A stretch of DNA of 28,108 bases from Ophiothrix spiculata (taxonomy: Eukaryota > Echinodermata > Ophiuroidea > Amphilepidida > Ophiotrichidae): assembly GCA_000969725.1 (NCBI GenBank), contig JXSR01S059391.1; one strand, given 5' to 3'. Numbering within the stretch: position 1 is the stretch's first letter; every line of letters begins with the position of its first letter. Shown here piece by piece: positions 10,695 through 20,776 of the stretch. The position numbers were made by a program, and so were the translations under genes. The notes under the pieces were generated by a model. That model did no database searches. It was not told the DNA's origin and saw only the letters and a list, made by a program, of their open reading frames with translations.

Positions 10695-11335
10695 TAGAAG
10701 GCCGGGATCAAATATACGAGTAGTTTTCGGGATCATTTTATTTTGATCCTTGAAGGATCACTTTTGATCCAACGTGGATCATTTTGATCCTTTTTCGGAT
10801 CAAAATATACAAATGGATCAAATTCACCAGGATCATTTTTGATCCGGTTTTAGGATCATTTTATTTTTATCCTTTTTGATTACAATATCAAAGTTTTGAT
10901 CCGTATTTCTGGATTACTTTGATACAGAAAGGATATATTTTGATATAATTGATACCGCGTTTGGATCTAACGTGATCTTTTGTTTCATATTTGAATACAC
11001 CCCATGTCCACTACATAGCCGGGAATGCATACAATGCTATAAATACGATGATTTCACCATACTTGACAGCTGCCTGTCCACGGTGGCCGAGTGGTTAGAG
11101 CGCTGGTCTCGTAATTACATGGTGTGCGTGCGGCGTTGGTTCAAACCCTGCTAGGTTCATTTCAGTGTGATGTTTTTTTTAGGCAGATCTTTTTTATAAG
11201 AAATATTTGGTCCTTTTTTCGGATCAAGAATTGTGATCCTTTTTTTTGGATCACTTTGATCCTTAAAGGGTAAGCTCATATTTGATACCTAAAAGATCAA
11301 AATTGATCCTTTTTGTCTCATATTTGATCCTTCTA
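10695..11335. repeat. Degenerate array of quasi-palindromic GGATC/GATCC units
   Basis: From 10704 to about 10976 and from about 11190 to 11330, the sequence is built of units close to GGATCA-T/A-TTTTGATCC, each pairing with itself. Both ends match in inverted orientation: TAGAAGG with ATCAAATAT on the left (10695-10715), and ATATTTGATCC with TTCTA on the right (11320-11335). The whole may therefore be a fold-back element. The middle (about 10995-11185) lacks units and holds a tRNA-like SINE head, which may have inserted into the array. No clear target duplication was found. Confidence 0.65.
11000..11185 (+). mobile_element. tRNA-Thr-like SINE head inside the GATC array
   Basis: An A box TGGCCGAGTGG (11084-11094) and a B box GGTTCAAACCC (11138-11148) lie in tRNA order and spacing. 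The stretch GTGGTTAGAGCGCTGGTCTC followed by GTAA is close to the D arm and anticodon arm of eukaryotic tRNA-Thr(CGT), as recalled from the family. The 3' strand of the anticodon stem is degraded and the acceptor does not pair, so this is a SINE or tRNA pseudogene and not a tRNA gene. Outer limits are set by where the GATC-type units stop and resume, and are approximate. Confidence 0.65.
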
Positions 11336-11630
11336 CAGTTTGTTCACCAAACATGAAGAAACATGTAATTCAATAGGTCAGGATAATACATATGCACCTG
11401 AAAAAATGTTGAGAAGAATATCATTGCAATATTACAATCATTAATATTTCAATGCTCTAAAGCATAGTTCCTCAATATTAGTTGCGATGCTTTGTTATAT
11501 GATGTAAGTAACAGTTCAACTATGAACATGATGTTTTTAACTAATGGTTGTCTGATTTGATAAACCGTTGCAAACTCCATGATCCAAGCTTAACTCCAAT
11601 CAAGTAACTCCAAGGTTACAGTTAAGGGCT

Positions 11631-11882
11631 ATATGTGACGCGTTACAACAAAAGGTACAAGTTGTCGGCCAAGCAAGTTTCGAGATACAGGCCAATTAAG
11701 CTTGTAAATTATAAAGAAAATAATAAGAAAACAACCGTCTTTATTCATCATAACTTCGAAACTAAAACTTCAATTTTCACAAGCAATGTATCATTTTAAA
11801 GCTTATTTTGTCAAGTAACACAAAAATCTCAATTTTGTCCAAGGTAGACAACTTGTACCTTTTGATGTAACGCGTCACATAT
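11631..11882. mobile_element. MITE-like element with 36-bp terminal inverted repeats
   Basis: The left arm (11631-11666) and right arm (11847-11882) are reverse complements over 36 bp with one mismatch. They begin ATATGTGACGCGTTACA and carry AAAAGGTACAAGTTGTC inside. The 252-bp element has no coding capacity. Reading TA at 11632-11633 and 11880-11881 as the target duplication gives ends TGTGACGCG, which would fit a Tc1/mariner-type origin, but the family is not certain. The core is AT-rich with no notable structure. Confidence 0.85.
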
Positions 11883-11966
11883 GGACTTCATCATTATAGT
11901 AGTCAGTTTCATTCTGACATTTTCTCATGGTGTTAAATTTTCACTACTATGTTAAATTTTCATTCG

Positions 11967-11991
11967 AAATGAACATTGAAAATGTTCATTT
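11967..11991. repeat. 11-bp-arm hairpin
   Basis: AAATGAACATT (11967-11977) and AATGTTCATTT (11981-11991) are perfect reverse complements around a 3-base loop. Around it lie irregular repeats of CATGGTGTTAAATTTT/CATGGTGTAAAATG type (11928-12035). No terminator or RNA gene is implied. Confidence 0.6.
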
Positions 11992-12059
11992 TTTTCTCAT
12001 GGTGTAAAATGTTTGCCATGGTATAAAATGTTTTCCCATTTACTTAAATGTTCATAATA

Positions 12060-13210
12060 GTGAAATATGTATTGCATAATGGCACATTTTGCAATGATTA
12101 CTCATCTGTAAGTATTTTGATAATTCATAGTACATTTCTTTCACAGATAATCGTTGTTTTCAAACAATACCACAATTAGCTTGGTCTTTTCATTATAATC
12201 TGTTATTTGCTCTTGACAGGTACTGTGGATTTTGTTTTAAAGAAAAGATCTGCTCATCACTTCATATTTTTCAATGATAAAAAAATTTCATTTGGAATGT
12301 TTCTGTGATTTTTTCAATACTCTAATTTGAGCTTTAGCGGATTATTCTGATCGATTAGAATCTATAGGAACTCGACGTCAATATGCAATCAGTCTAGATT
12401 TTACAAATGGTCAAAATGACGAAGTGTATTTAGGCCTTTATTTGTCGTCATATCTATTCGTCATAGTTTGTTCTCGCAGCTTATACTCCTTATGCAGTTG
12501 ATGAGTTTAATGTCAGTGCAAGTGAACAATTTTGGCTAGACCTGCACTGGAGTCATTGATGTAGCAGTAACCTGACTGATGACTATTCGGCAATGAGATT
12601 ATATAACAAAGTTTAAGTTCGGATCCAATCAAATCCATCTTCGGTCAAGAAACTAAAATGACACCGGCTTAGTGCGTGTGTTTGTTGTTTAATCGACGTA
12701 TCCGTCATTATTTCCTTAGAGATTACAGTTTTAAGGATAGTTATTAACAGAAAGAGTAAAGAGTATACCACGGATCATGGATCGTGTTGTTGGTATCTCG
12801 TCATGCAAGCAAAACGGTCAAACCCATACTGCATTAACATTAATTCATTTCAACATTCACGATGTTTAAATTTTCCTATATAGTTGTATTGTCTGTCTTT
12901 TCTATAATCAAATGTAAATTTAAACATGTTTTAATGTCAAAACCCTTATATCCATGAATATAAACGGTTTTGTAAGAATTTCTGAAAGACACTGATATTA
13001 GACAAATACTTTTCCTTTCAGAGCTTTTTCAGAAATGTTATTCTAGAATAATACATTTTACAAAAACAATTCATTTTACGACCTTTGCATCAAGAAGACA
13101 GCATTTTGAACAAAATATAGGGAAATCATAAAATTCCAGCAAATAGCATCGTCGTATCTTAATGAAAAGCAACTTGAATAAGAATAATCGATTGAGTGAG
13201 TAAGAACGAC
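12060..13210. other. AT-rich non-coding stretch
   Basis: I see no gene, RNA or mobile-element boundary in this 1.15 kb. Confidence 0.4.
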
Positions 13211-13461
13211 GACCAGTTTGCCAAATTATTTAGATTTCTCTTCCTTGTGGGGTTTTGTTGATGCCATGTAGAACGTTAGTGATTATGCTAGTTCATGCTT
13301 TACTGTAATGCAAGAAGTATTCATAAAGTATTCAGGAGCTTTATATAGAAATAAGAAATATCGGCATGGATGAAAGGTTTTGACATTTATTTACCCTAAA
13401 TACATAAAAAAAAAGCTTAGAGTTCGATAAAATGTTCAAAATAAATATTTCACGAACATCC
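13211..13461 (+). repeat. Dispersed repeat copy (pair at 8851-9109)
   Basis: This is the partner of 8851-9109, with the same order of landmarks and direct orientation. It lies about 230 bp before another repeat copy (13694), whose partner lies far away at 591. The stretch is thus a mosaic of older repeats. A minus-strand open frame (13341-13556) overlaps it but is not present in the partner. Confidence 0.75.
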
Positions 13462-14543
13462 AGCAATGCTTTTAAGATTAGAAAAGATACGATTAGTTTA
13501 AAATGGATGCAATTTAAATATTGCAGAGAGCAAGCACTACGTCTAGAAGATTGCATATTTCAAATAACATTACGCATGTTAACTTACTTACTATATTTTT
13601 AAAATTGAGGGATATATAAAAAATGGAAATGTATTCTAATCGCATCAGAGCCCAAGGCAATTTTTAATACAACATAGCAAAGTTCAAACGTTTGAGAGGC
13701 AACGTGTGTTCCTTTCGTCAACTTAAACTGCTTCAGCTTCTTTCGTCAACATATAGCTGCGCCATATGACCTCCAGGGACAAGTTAAAGTGTGACAATTT
13801 ATTTCTTGTGTCTTCAAGTCAAGCAGTATTCCCCCTAAATGTATTGGCGACAACATTGACAACATTATGTGAACAAAAAGACCAGTAATATATTTCGATG
13901 AATGTTTTAGCTAGCAAGAATGAAATATTTTGTCCCATTGTAAACGAAAGGTGTTCGTTGTATTTTCATGACCCTTTGATATAAGAAAATCGCATTTTCA
14001 TTTTCCATAATAATATACAAAGATTTGATTTTACTAATAACTTTATAGATGTTTTATTTTCCTACACACACCATCTTGGGATTAAGATATTGAACTACAC
14101 GTATTTTATGTTAATGACAAACAAAAATGTAATTTTGAGATATGCGGAAAGGAAACGACTAGTACGTGTATAATATTTCTATTTATCTGTTTTATTTTTG
14201 ACACAACTTTGCAAGACGTTAAATAATATTTTCAAGTTTATCTATCCTTATTCATGATATGTATAATGCTCATGGACAAATTTACTTCAGTGTAACACCC
14301 ATGTTCCCATAAGGATCTATTAACCTTCGTCCATCTACTACGACTTCCCGTAAGGGGAGTGGTCTCTTATTTTCATTGATACCAAAATCATGAAAATCGG
14401 CCTAGGTGTTACGAAAATATGATGTCATAACGTTAATGTCTGAAAATTTAGCCGAAATCGGATTTAGGGCGGACATTGGCCAAAAATTCAAAAAATCACT
14501 GTAAAAGTTCTTAATATCGTATTTTCATAGGGTTGTTTGTTAA

Positions 14544-14764
14544 TAAATAAAGGAAATGGTTATTGAAACATGTCCTGTAAATTGGAGCTTCATAACATGT
14601 AGATATTTTTCAAGTTTGCGACTATACTATGAGAGGAGTGGTTGTGTTTAAAATGATGTTGTGTTAATTATAAATAAAGGAAATGGTTATTGAAACATGT
14701 CCTGTAAATTTGAGCTTCATAACATGCAGATATTTTTCAAGTTTGCGACTATACTATGAGGGGA
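14544..14764 (+). repeat. 127-bp tandem repeat truncated by the gap
   Basis: TAAATAAAGGAAATGGTTAT starts at 14544 and again at 14671. The two units are nearly identical (GGAGC against TGAGC, TGTAGA against TGCAGA, GAGAGGAG against GAGGGGA). The second unit is cut by the Ns after 94 bases, so the gap probably hides more units that the assembler could not resolve. Confidence 0.85.
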
Positions 14765-15738
14765 NNNNNNNNNNNNNNNNNNNNNNNNNNNNNNNNNNNN
14801 NNNNNNNNNNNNNNNNNNNNNNNNNNNNNNNNNNNNNNNNNNNNNNNNNNNNNNNNNNNNNNNNNNNNNNNNNNNNNNNNNNNNNNNNNNNNNNNNNNNN
14901 NNNNNNNNNNNNNNNNNNNNNNNNNNNNNNNNNNNNNNNNNNNNNNNNNNNNNNNNNNNNNNNNNNNNNNNNNNNNNNNNNNNNNNNNNNNNNNNNNNNN
15001 NNNNNNNNNNNNNNNNNNNNNNNNNNNNNNNNNNNNNNNNNNNNNNNNNNNNNNNNNNNNNNNNNNNNNNNNNNNNNNNNNNNNNNNNNNNNNNNNNNNN
15101 NNNNNNNNNNNNNNNNNNNNNNNNNNNNNNNNNNNNNNNNNNNNNNNNNNNNNNNNNNNNNNNNNNNNNNNNNNNNNNNNNNNNNNNNNNNNNNNNNNNN
15201 NNNNNNNNNNNNNNNNNNNNNNNNNNNNNNNNNNNNNNNNNNNNNNNNNNNNNNNNNNNNNNNNNNNNNNNNNNNNNNNNNNNNNNNNNNNNNNNNNNNN
15301 NNNNNNNNNNNNNNNNNNNNNNNNNNNNNNNNNNNNNNNNNNNNNNNNNNNNNNNNNNNNNNNNNNNNNNNNNNNNNNNNNNNNNNNNNNNNNNNNNNNN
15401 NNNNNNNNNNNNNNNNNNNNNNNNNNNNNNNNNNNNNNNNNNNNNNNNNNNNNNNNNNNNNNNNNNNNNNNNNNNNNNNNNNNNNNNNNNNNNNNNNNNN
15501 NNNNNNNNNNNNNNNNNNNNNNNNNNNNNNNNNNNNNNNNNNNNNNNNNNNNNNNNNNNNNNNNNNNNNNNNNNNNNNNNNNNNNNNNNNNNNNNNNNNN
15601 NNNNNNNNNNNNNNNNNNNNNNNNNNNNNNNNNNNNNNNNNNNNNNNNNNNNNNNNNNNNNNNNNNNNNNNNNNNNNNNNNNNNNNNNNNNNNNNNNNNN
15701 NNNNNNNNNNNNNNNNNNNNNNNNNNNNNNNNNNNNNN
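14765..15738. other. Assembly gap (974 Ns)
   Basis: All bases are N, so no annotation is possible. Long open frames reported across it would be artefacts. It sits next to a tandem repeat, which explains the break. Confidence 1.
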
Positions 15739-16169
15739 CCCCCCCTTGCCTTATGCTGGCTACGCCACTGTAAACACAGTCACTTAGATGCCCGGTGTCA
15801 CTTTGTTTTGCGTTTGGGGGCAATCGGTGCAATCCGTCAAGCGAGTTGTAACCCCCTTCTTAGTTGGACGAGGGTTAATGAGTTTTGTCTTGTTAGTTGG
15901 TGCAGCGCCTAGATCCACCAGTTCTAATTTTAAATGTTATAAGGCATAAGGCAGCCAACGGTTTAATATATTTTATCGTTTTAATATATTTTAAATGAAC
16001 TTGGTCTATTATAGCTATATAACCAATTATGGTCTAGCTTAGTATAAATACGCTATGAAATAACGTAAAGAAAAATGTTACCTAGAAAAATTTGGTTTAG
16101 TGCTTTTAATATTGATGTTTATTATTCGTTTTTATTACCGTGAATCATTTATCTGAAAACGATACACAA

Positions 16170-16660
16170 TTGATTAAAATTCATGTTTAAAATGTTGATT
16201 CAAAAAAAAAATCATTTTTTCATCGGTTGAAAACACATTGGTTCATTGCTTGGAATTTTTGCTTAAGACTCATTATTATAACTTGATACACCTGCCATTA
16301 TTTACATATATACTTTAAAAGCACCAACAATATCAGAGACGACTGGACTCTCTTTTGACATTTTTGTTTTTAACATTTGATCAGTTATATGATTTATTTC
16401 TTTTCTAAGATATGAAATGTTAGTATACTTACACATTACAAATGTTTATTCAAAAGGTCGTTTTGTTATTAGTTGAAAACACAATAGTTCAGCGCAAATT
16501 TACTTGCTTAAAGATTTCTTAATATTGATCTTTACAATAAAAGTTTAAAACTACTTTTATTATCTTCAGTAACAACTAGACTCTTTCTAGTCCCTTAGTT
16601 TGTTGTGTTTAACAAAAACATGATCAGTTGAGGGATTTATATATAGAGCATAACACCAGG
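16170..16660 (+). repeat. Diverged tandem duplication, period about 235-250 bp
   Basis: Unit 1 (about 16170-16415) and unit 2 (about 16416-16660) share, in order, a TATTCAAAA/GATTCAAAA start, GTTGAAAACACA followed by TTCA, TTGCTTAA, A(G/A)ACTCT(C/T)T, GTTTTTAAC/GTGTTTAAC and GATCAGTT. Spacing drifts between 233 and 250 through indels. No gene is apparent in either unit. Confidence 0.6.
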
Positions 16661-17286
16661 AGACAAATCTTATACCACGTGCCTCTAGGTCTCCAACCAA
16701 TCGGGTTTCAACAAATTACGTGGTTGATTTTGTCAAGATAAAGAAAGCTTCACTAACTTGTCTGGCAAAACAGAGATGTGACTAATGTTTGCTTTCAAAG
16801 ATTTTTTATGGAACAATTGGCTTGTTACAAATACATTTAATTTTTAGAAATACAAAGCTAATAAGATTCTCAAGGTGTCAACTAGATTTGTTGAACGTTT
16901 TTAAATAAAATCCTGGCAATTAAAATCCAATATAATTCCTGACGTACTTTTCAGTTCTTTTTATGAAATGAACACAATTAAATATACCTTGTATGAACAC
17001 GTTCTATTCGACATCTTTAGATATATAACGTTATACATTTAAATATGTTGGGTTATTGATAACATTGTATCTGATTTACATAGATTTTGATTACAAAATA
17101 CTAAATCTGAAAACAGGAGCCCATTTTTCAACACACTGGTAGGTAAGTCTATTTCTATTCTCTGTATTTTTGAAAAATTTGGTTTAATTTCCAGATTTCA
17201 GCTGAATCGGTCAAACCATTTTGAACTTACGAGCAGCTTTATATTTCAGACCTGCCTATACGGTACTGTGCAAAATTAATCATGGT
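16661..17286. other. AT-rich non-coding stretch
   Basis: No gene is seen. ACCACGT at about 16675 and ACGTGGT at about 16718 form a 7-base inverted pair, too short to interpret. Confidence 0.4.
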
Positions 17287-17307
17287 TAATTATGGTTACC
17301 ATAATTA
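17287..17307. repeat. Perfect 10-bp-arm palindrome with one-base centre
   Basis: TAATTATGGT (17287-17296), T, then ACCATAATTA (17298-17307). It sits in a stretch with further copies of ATGGTTA/TTAATCATG just upstream. Function is unknown. Confidence 0.7.
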
Positions 17308-17857
17308 GATACATTTTCTCGTAAACCTCAAAAAGAGAACGTAACTCAGCTGTGAAATTTCACATAAACTATGCGAAACAAATATGAGCAATACTTTGGT
17401 ACTAAAATCTCAAAATGGTTGAATAAAGGTTAAAGCAATCGGACCGTGCTCTTTTAACACAGACTCGTTTGTGTAAATTGCATTACTGTATCATTTACGC
17501 TCTTAAGTTGTCAAAAACTAGTGTGCAAGTCGTAAATTTGCCTCGCTTTTGGCAGTTCCGCTAATAGCAATACGCTCAACCAAACAATGTAAAAGATACG
17601 CCTTTAATTAATGCGGTAGTTTTATTTTTTGGATCAGAGTTGAGATTCATCCATAACTGATAAAATGTGGCTGTCCAATCCAAATGAGCCGGTGTAATGA
17701 AATACAGCGTCCGTATGACCGAGTGTCCTAGCTACTATCCAATTGTGTAGAACGTACTTGTACATGTGCGATCAATAAATCATTAATTGCGACTTATTCC
17801 GTGTAGTTCAATTAGACCCGGACTCCTTATTATGGAAGACTCTCAGTTTCATTACAC
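17308..17857. other. AT-rich non-coding stretch
   Basis: I see no gene or structured repeat. Confidence 0.4.
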
Positions 17858-18260
17858 TGTAAATGCAACCAACTCATTTTGCGCTACAGGTAAAAATATG
17901 TGTCAAGATCGTAATTTGCCCAAATAGATTTTTTGATAGATTCACAATTATTGTGCTTACTTCAAAACACCATCAAAAGTTTCATTTAAAAAAAATGATC
18001 AGAAATATGAAATATATCTGTTAATTTTGAGGACAATCAACAGGAAATATAGGACTTTATCTCAGTTATTTATCTCGGTTATACATATTACTTCCTGACA
18101 GCCTTTTACGCACCATAACTCCTCGACATCGTGGGACGTTCATTAAGGTGTCATATTAATCTTTATAGCATGTCTTTGCAAATATTTGAAAAGGTGAAAA
18201 TGACAAGGGGCTGCATTTACGGCTGGTTTTGGATGAACAGTCACAAATGCTTTGGTGTAT
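17858..18260 (+). repeat. Dispersed repeat copy (pair at 7561-7975)
   Basis: This is the partner of 7561-7975, with the same landmarks in direct orientation. The minus-strand open frame at 18143-18367 overlaps its end and extends past the homology. It has no counterpart in the other copy, so it is not a gene. Confidence 0.75.
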
Positions 18261-18802
18261 AAAAGTGCAACGGAAATAGACACCTTACAAGTATAGGTTT
18301 GATGCCGTTTCGTGGAAAAGGAGAAACAATTACAATCAGATGTGTAGAAGCATGACAACACAAACATTAAACCAACAATTTGAAGAAACGTTTAAATATT
18401 ATCTTAAAACATAAATCTTATTTCAAAACACATTGGGAAAATATTTATTTTTGTATTTGTCACGCATGCGAGTAACAATTCTTTGTTTTATTATTTTTAA
18501 ATGTTAAATATTCTTCACAATTACACGTGTTTGAGTACGTATACACATTTATGTACATGGTGTGCCAAATATTATAATCCAAAAAGATATTTACATTAAT
18601 CATAGCATCAACATCTTCTACGCAAAATCATGTTTTTTTATTTATTATTTGGAATGCATGCAGAAATCCATTGTCTTAATGCACATGAGTATAACGAGGG
18701 TTGCAATATCAGAAGGATATTAAAACTTTTCTGAAACAACAAATGGAAGTTCATAAACACATTACTGCAACTGTTTCCATTCGCCAAACGCTTTACAACG
18801 GC
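18261..18802. other. AT-rich non-coding stretch
   Basis: Nothing recognisable is present. Confidence 0.4.
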
Positions 18803-19076
18803 TTAAGGTGAAAACATACTATTTCGAGCTATCAAACATTTGGTGCAACAAGTCTTTGTTATTACATTAATTTCAATGCATCTTCTAATCAATAACGGAT
18901 GATTGATGTTGAAAATCACCAAGCAAAGAAAATTTGGTGGAATATTGACTTTTCATCACCAAGCCTCCGTTACTAATAGAAAATACATTGTAACTATGTA
19001 TCAGATTATCAGAAGATAACAAAGACTTGATGCAACAAATGTTTGGTAGCCCATAAGAAGTATAGTTTGACCCTTA
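18803..19076. mobile_element. MITE-like fold-back with about 95-bp diverged inverted arms
   Basis: The left arm (18803-18900) and right arm (18966-19076) are imperfect reverse complements. The best segment is CAAACATTTG(G/T)TGCA followed by CAAGTCTTTGTTAT, plus an inner block CAATG(C/T)AT(C/T)TTCTA and TAACGGA. The middle also folds, with TCACCAA and TTTGGTGGA at about 18918-18944. Ends read AAGGTGAAAAC on the left and, reversed, AAGGGTCAAAC on the right. There is no coding capacity and the target duplication is unclear. Arm divergence points to an old insertion. Confidence 0.7.
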
Positions 19077-19154
19077 CTTTTGCAATTTCTCAACTAATAT
19101 ATTTGTAACGAGGGTATAAAGCAATTATGTAAAGTGCAAAATATACCCATCACA

Positions 19155-19380
19155 TAACACGCTCTATTTAGCTGGTTACAGTTAAGTAGTTGAAGTATTG
19201 CAGTCTATGGCGATATTACAATTCCCATCTGACACGAGACCCGCTGTTTAATTTACCAACAGAAACAGACAATGTGACAATTAGAATGAAATGAAATAAT
19301 GGCAATTTCATAAATGTAATATGACATTATAACAGAATAAAACAAATAACACGCTCTATTTAGCTGGTTACAGTTAAGTA
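19155..19380 (+). repeat. Pair of exact 34-bp direct repeats 192 bp apart
   Basis: The same 34 bases, starting TAACACGCTCTATTTAGCTG, occur at 19155-19188 and 19347-19380 with no mismatch seen. Thirty-four bp is long for a target-site duplication of a DNA transposon. A small tandem duplication followed by divergence is unlikely because the intervening 158 bp show no repetition. A recent duplication or LINE-type insertion remains possible. Confidence 0.85.
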
Positions 19381-19699
19381 ACTTTGTTATATATTTCGTC
19401 TTTTTGCAACCTCTTTCGTTTTTATAAAACAAAGCTTCGTGATTTTATTTATTGCAATATGGATGTGTTCTCTGCAAAAGTATTAAAATATAATACGTAT
19501 ATATTATATCTACTATGGATAAAGGTGTATGAAATTGTAAAAGGTTATCCCAAGAAACAAGTTGTTAAAGACATTTATGATTTTGACAGGGCGTCGAGCT
19601 GACAAACGTTTTCCGCTTAAACCAATTTCAAATTTGTTACATTTATGTGACGTGATAAAAGCGCAACAGCTTGACGTTTAATGACATCATGAGTTCATG

Positions 19700-20285
19700 T
19701 CTCAAGTAATAATCAGAGGAGGGTGGTCGTGGCAACTATTGCACGGTTGCCGTTCTTATCGTATACGACCCCGGTTGCGTTGATGTGACTCATGTCCTAT
19801 ACTGCCTCTATAAGAAACATCGTGGGAAAATTCAACTTCCGGGATCGTGTGGGATTGCCGCTAACATTATATTGCTAATCGGTAAAAAATATGATAACAT
19901 ATATAAAAAGTGGGGTTCACGCGTGAACCCCAACAGATTTAGGATAACATAATTATACTAATTACGATAAGAACACTTTTGTAGTTTTTTGAGGAGAGGT
20001 AAAAATATGATCTTTGTAAGTATTTTCTTCAATACGTGAGTCACGTGACCCAATAGAAATACACGTAGATCGTTCCCTAAATTTGCGTTTTGGAAATCCC
20101 TCCTCCCTAAATCTAGTATCTTCTATAAATCGTGTCCGCCGCCTGGTAATAATGTAATCATTCGAGAGATTTATCCGTCTGAAATACATCGGAAATACAT
20201 AATATATTCAATAAATACCTCCTGTCTGTGATTAGTTTTGTGTTCGACATAATGAATGTTACTTCCGGGTTGGGAATGTTTTTTT
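19700..20285. promoter_or_regulatory. Possible promoter region (ETS, E-box, CCAAT, CpG)
   Basis: The stretch is richer in CpG than its neighbours, especially 19725-19790. It holds two ACTTCCGG ETS-type motifs in the same orientation (19835-19842, 20261-20268), a palindromic E-box GTCACGTGAC (20040-20049) and an adjoining CCAAT (20050-20054). This combination is common at animal promoters of housekeeping type. No exon was identified on either side, so direction and target gene are unknown. Chance or a GC-richer transposon remnant remain possible. Confidence 0.3.
19911..19932. repeat. Perfect 22-bp palindrome
   Basis: The 22 bases are their own reverse complement: left half TGGGGTTCACG, right half its complement with an ACGCGT centre. 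It is GC-rich in an AT-rich setting. It may be a dimeric protein-binding site, or the joined ends of an excised or head-to-head element. Confidence 0.85.
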
Positions 20286-20362
20286 TCTGCTTGGTATATC
20301 TAATTTTGCGATAGAAAAATAATTTTTGCTAAAATCTGACGTTATAAAAAAGTTAATAAGGT

Positions 20363-20386
20363 TTAGAGTCATGAATGTGACTCTAA
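20363..20386. repeat. 9-bp-arm hairpin
   Basis: TTAGAGTCA (20363-20371) and TGACTCTAA (20378-20386) flank a 6-base loop. TGACTC also resembles an AP-1 half-palindrome, present here on both arms. No RNA gene is recognised. Confidence 0.5.
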
Positions 20387-20776
20387 GCAAGTTTAGACTT
20401 AGAAAAGGGGCCGTTGAGGACAGTGTTCGGTGTGGCCTCCTGCTTTACATTGTGCTGTTTATTCGTGCAGAAAATCTCGAATAAGACGTTTTTAAGCATG
20501 TTTGGTCATGGGCGTTATGAATTTTCTTCTCGAATGAAATGGTGACCACGATGTAATAATTGACGTTTAGTTCAGACTGACAAAATTCAAGTCTGGTCTT
20601 TGTGTGGTGCTCTAAAATATCACAGGGATGCTGTCCCTGAAACTCAAGTTGTACCAGCAAGATCGACATGATGGAACATGAGGGTTTGGTAATTTCATTC
20701 GGAGGAAAAACTTAATTACGACGCCAAGAGAAGCGACCCTTATCAAGCACAACATGGCAATTGCTTTAAATAAGCG

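Larger units (their letters stand above)
14324..15874. mobile_element. piggyBac-like element in TTAA sites, mostly in a gap
   Basis: TTAA flanks both ends (14320-14323 and 15875-15878). The left end begins CCTTCGTCCATCTA and the right end, reversed, begins CCCTCGTCCAACTA, an imperfect terminal inverted repeat. TTAA target sites with CC(C/T)-starting ends are typical of the piggyBac superfamily. No transposase can be seen; any coding part would lie in the 974 Ns, and length depends on the gap estimate. Inside the left part is a 127-bp tandem repeat that runs into the gap. The copy at 591-1290 gives the empty site. A non-autonomous derivative is as likely as a full element. Confidence 0.7.
13694..16024 (+). 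repeat. Diverged dispersed repeat, copy B, interrupted by a transposon
   Basis: This matches 591-1290 in two blocks, 13694-14323 and 15879-16024, split by the piggyBac-like insertion. Removing 14324-15878 restores an alignment across the junction: the ...GATCTATTAA side joins TGAGTTTTGTCTTGTT, against ...ATCAAGCTAATGAGTTTTG in copy A. Confidence 0.7.

Noticed and set aside
11077..11155. Functional tRNA-Thr gene
   Set aside because: The 3' half of the anticodon stem and the acceptor pairing are missing, although A and B boxes remain.
14683..15912. Long open frames of 340-409 codons on both strands
   Set aside because: They run through 974 Ns, which cannot contain stop codons. The real sequence on each side gives only a few tens of residues with no domain.
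19962..20189. 75-codon minus-strand frame rich in Arg
   Set aside because: No domain and no start context. It overlaps the CpG-richer stretch, where chance frames differ in composition.
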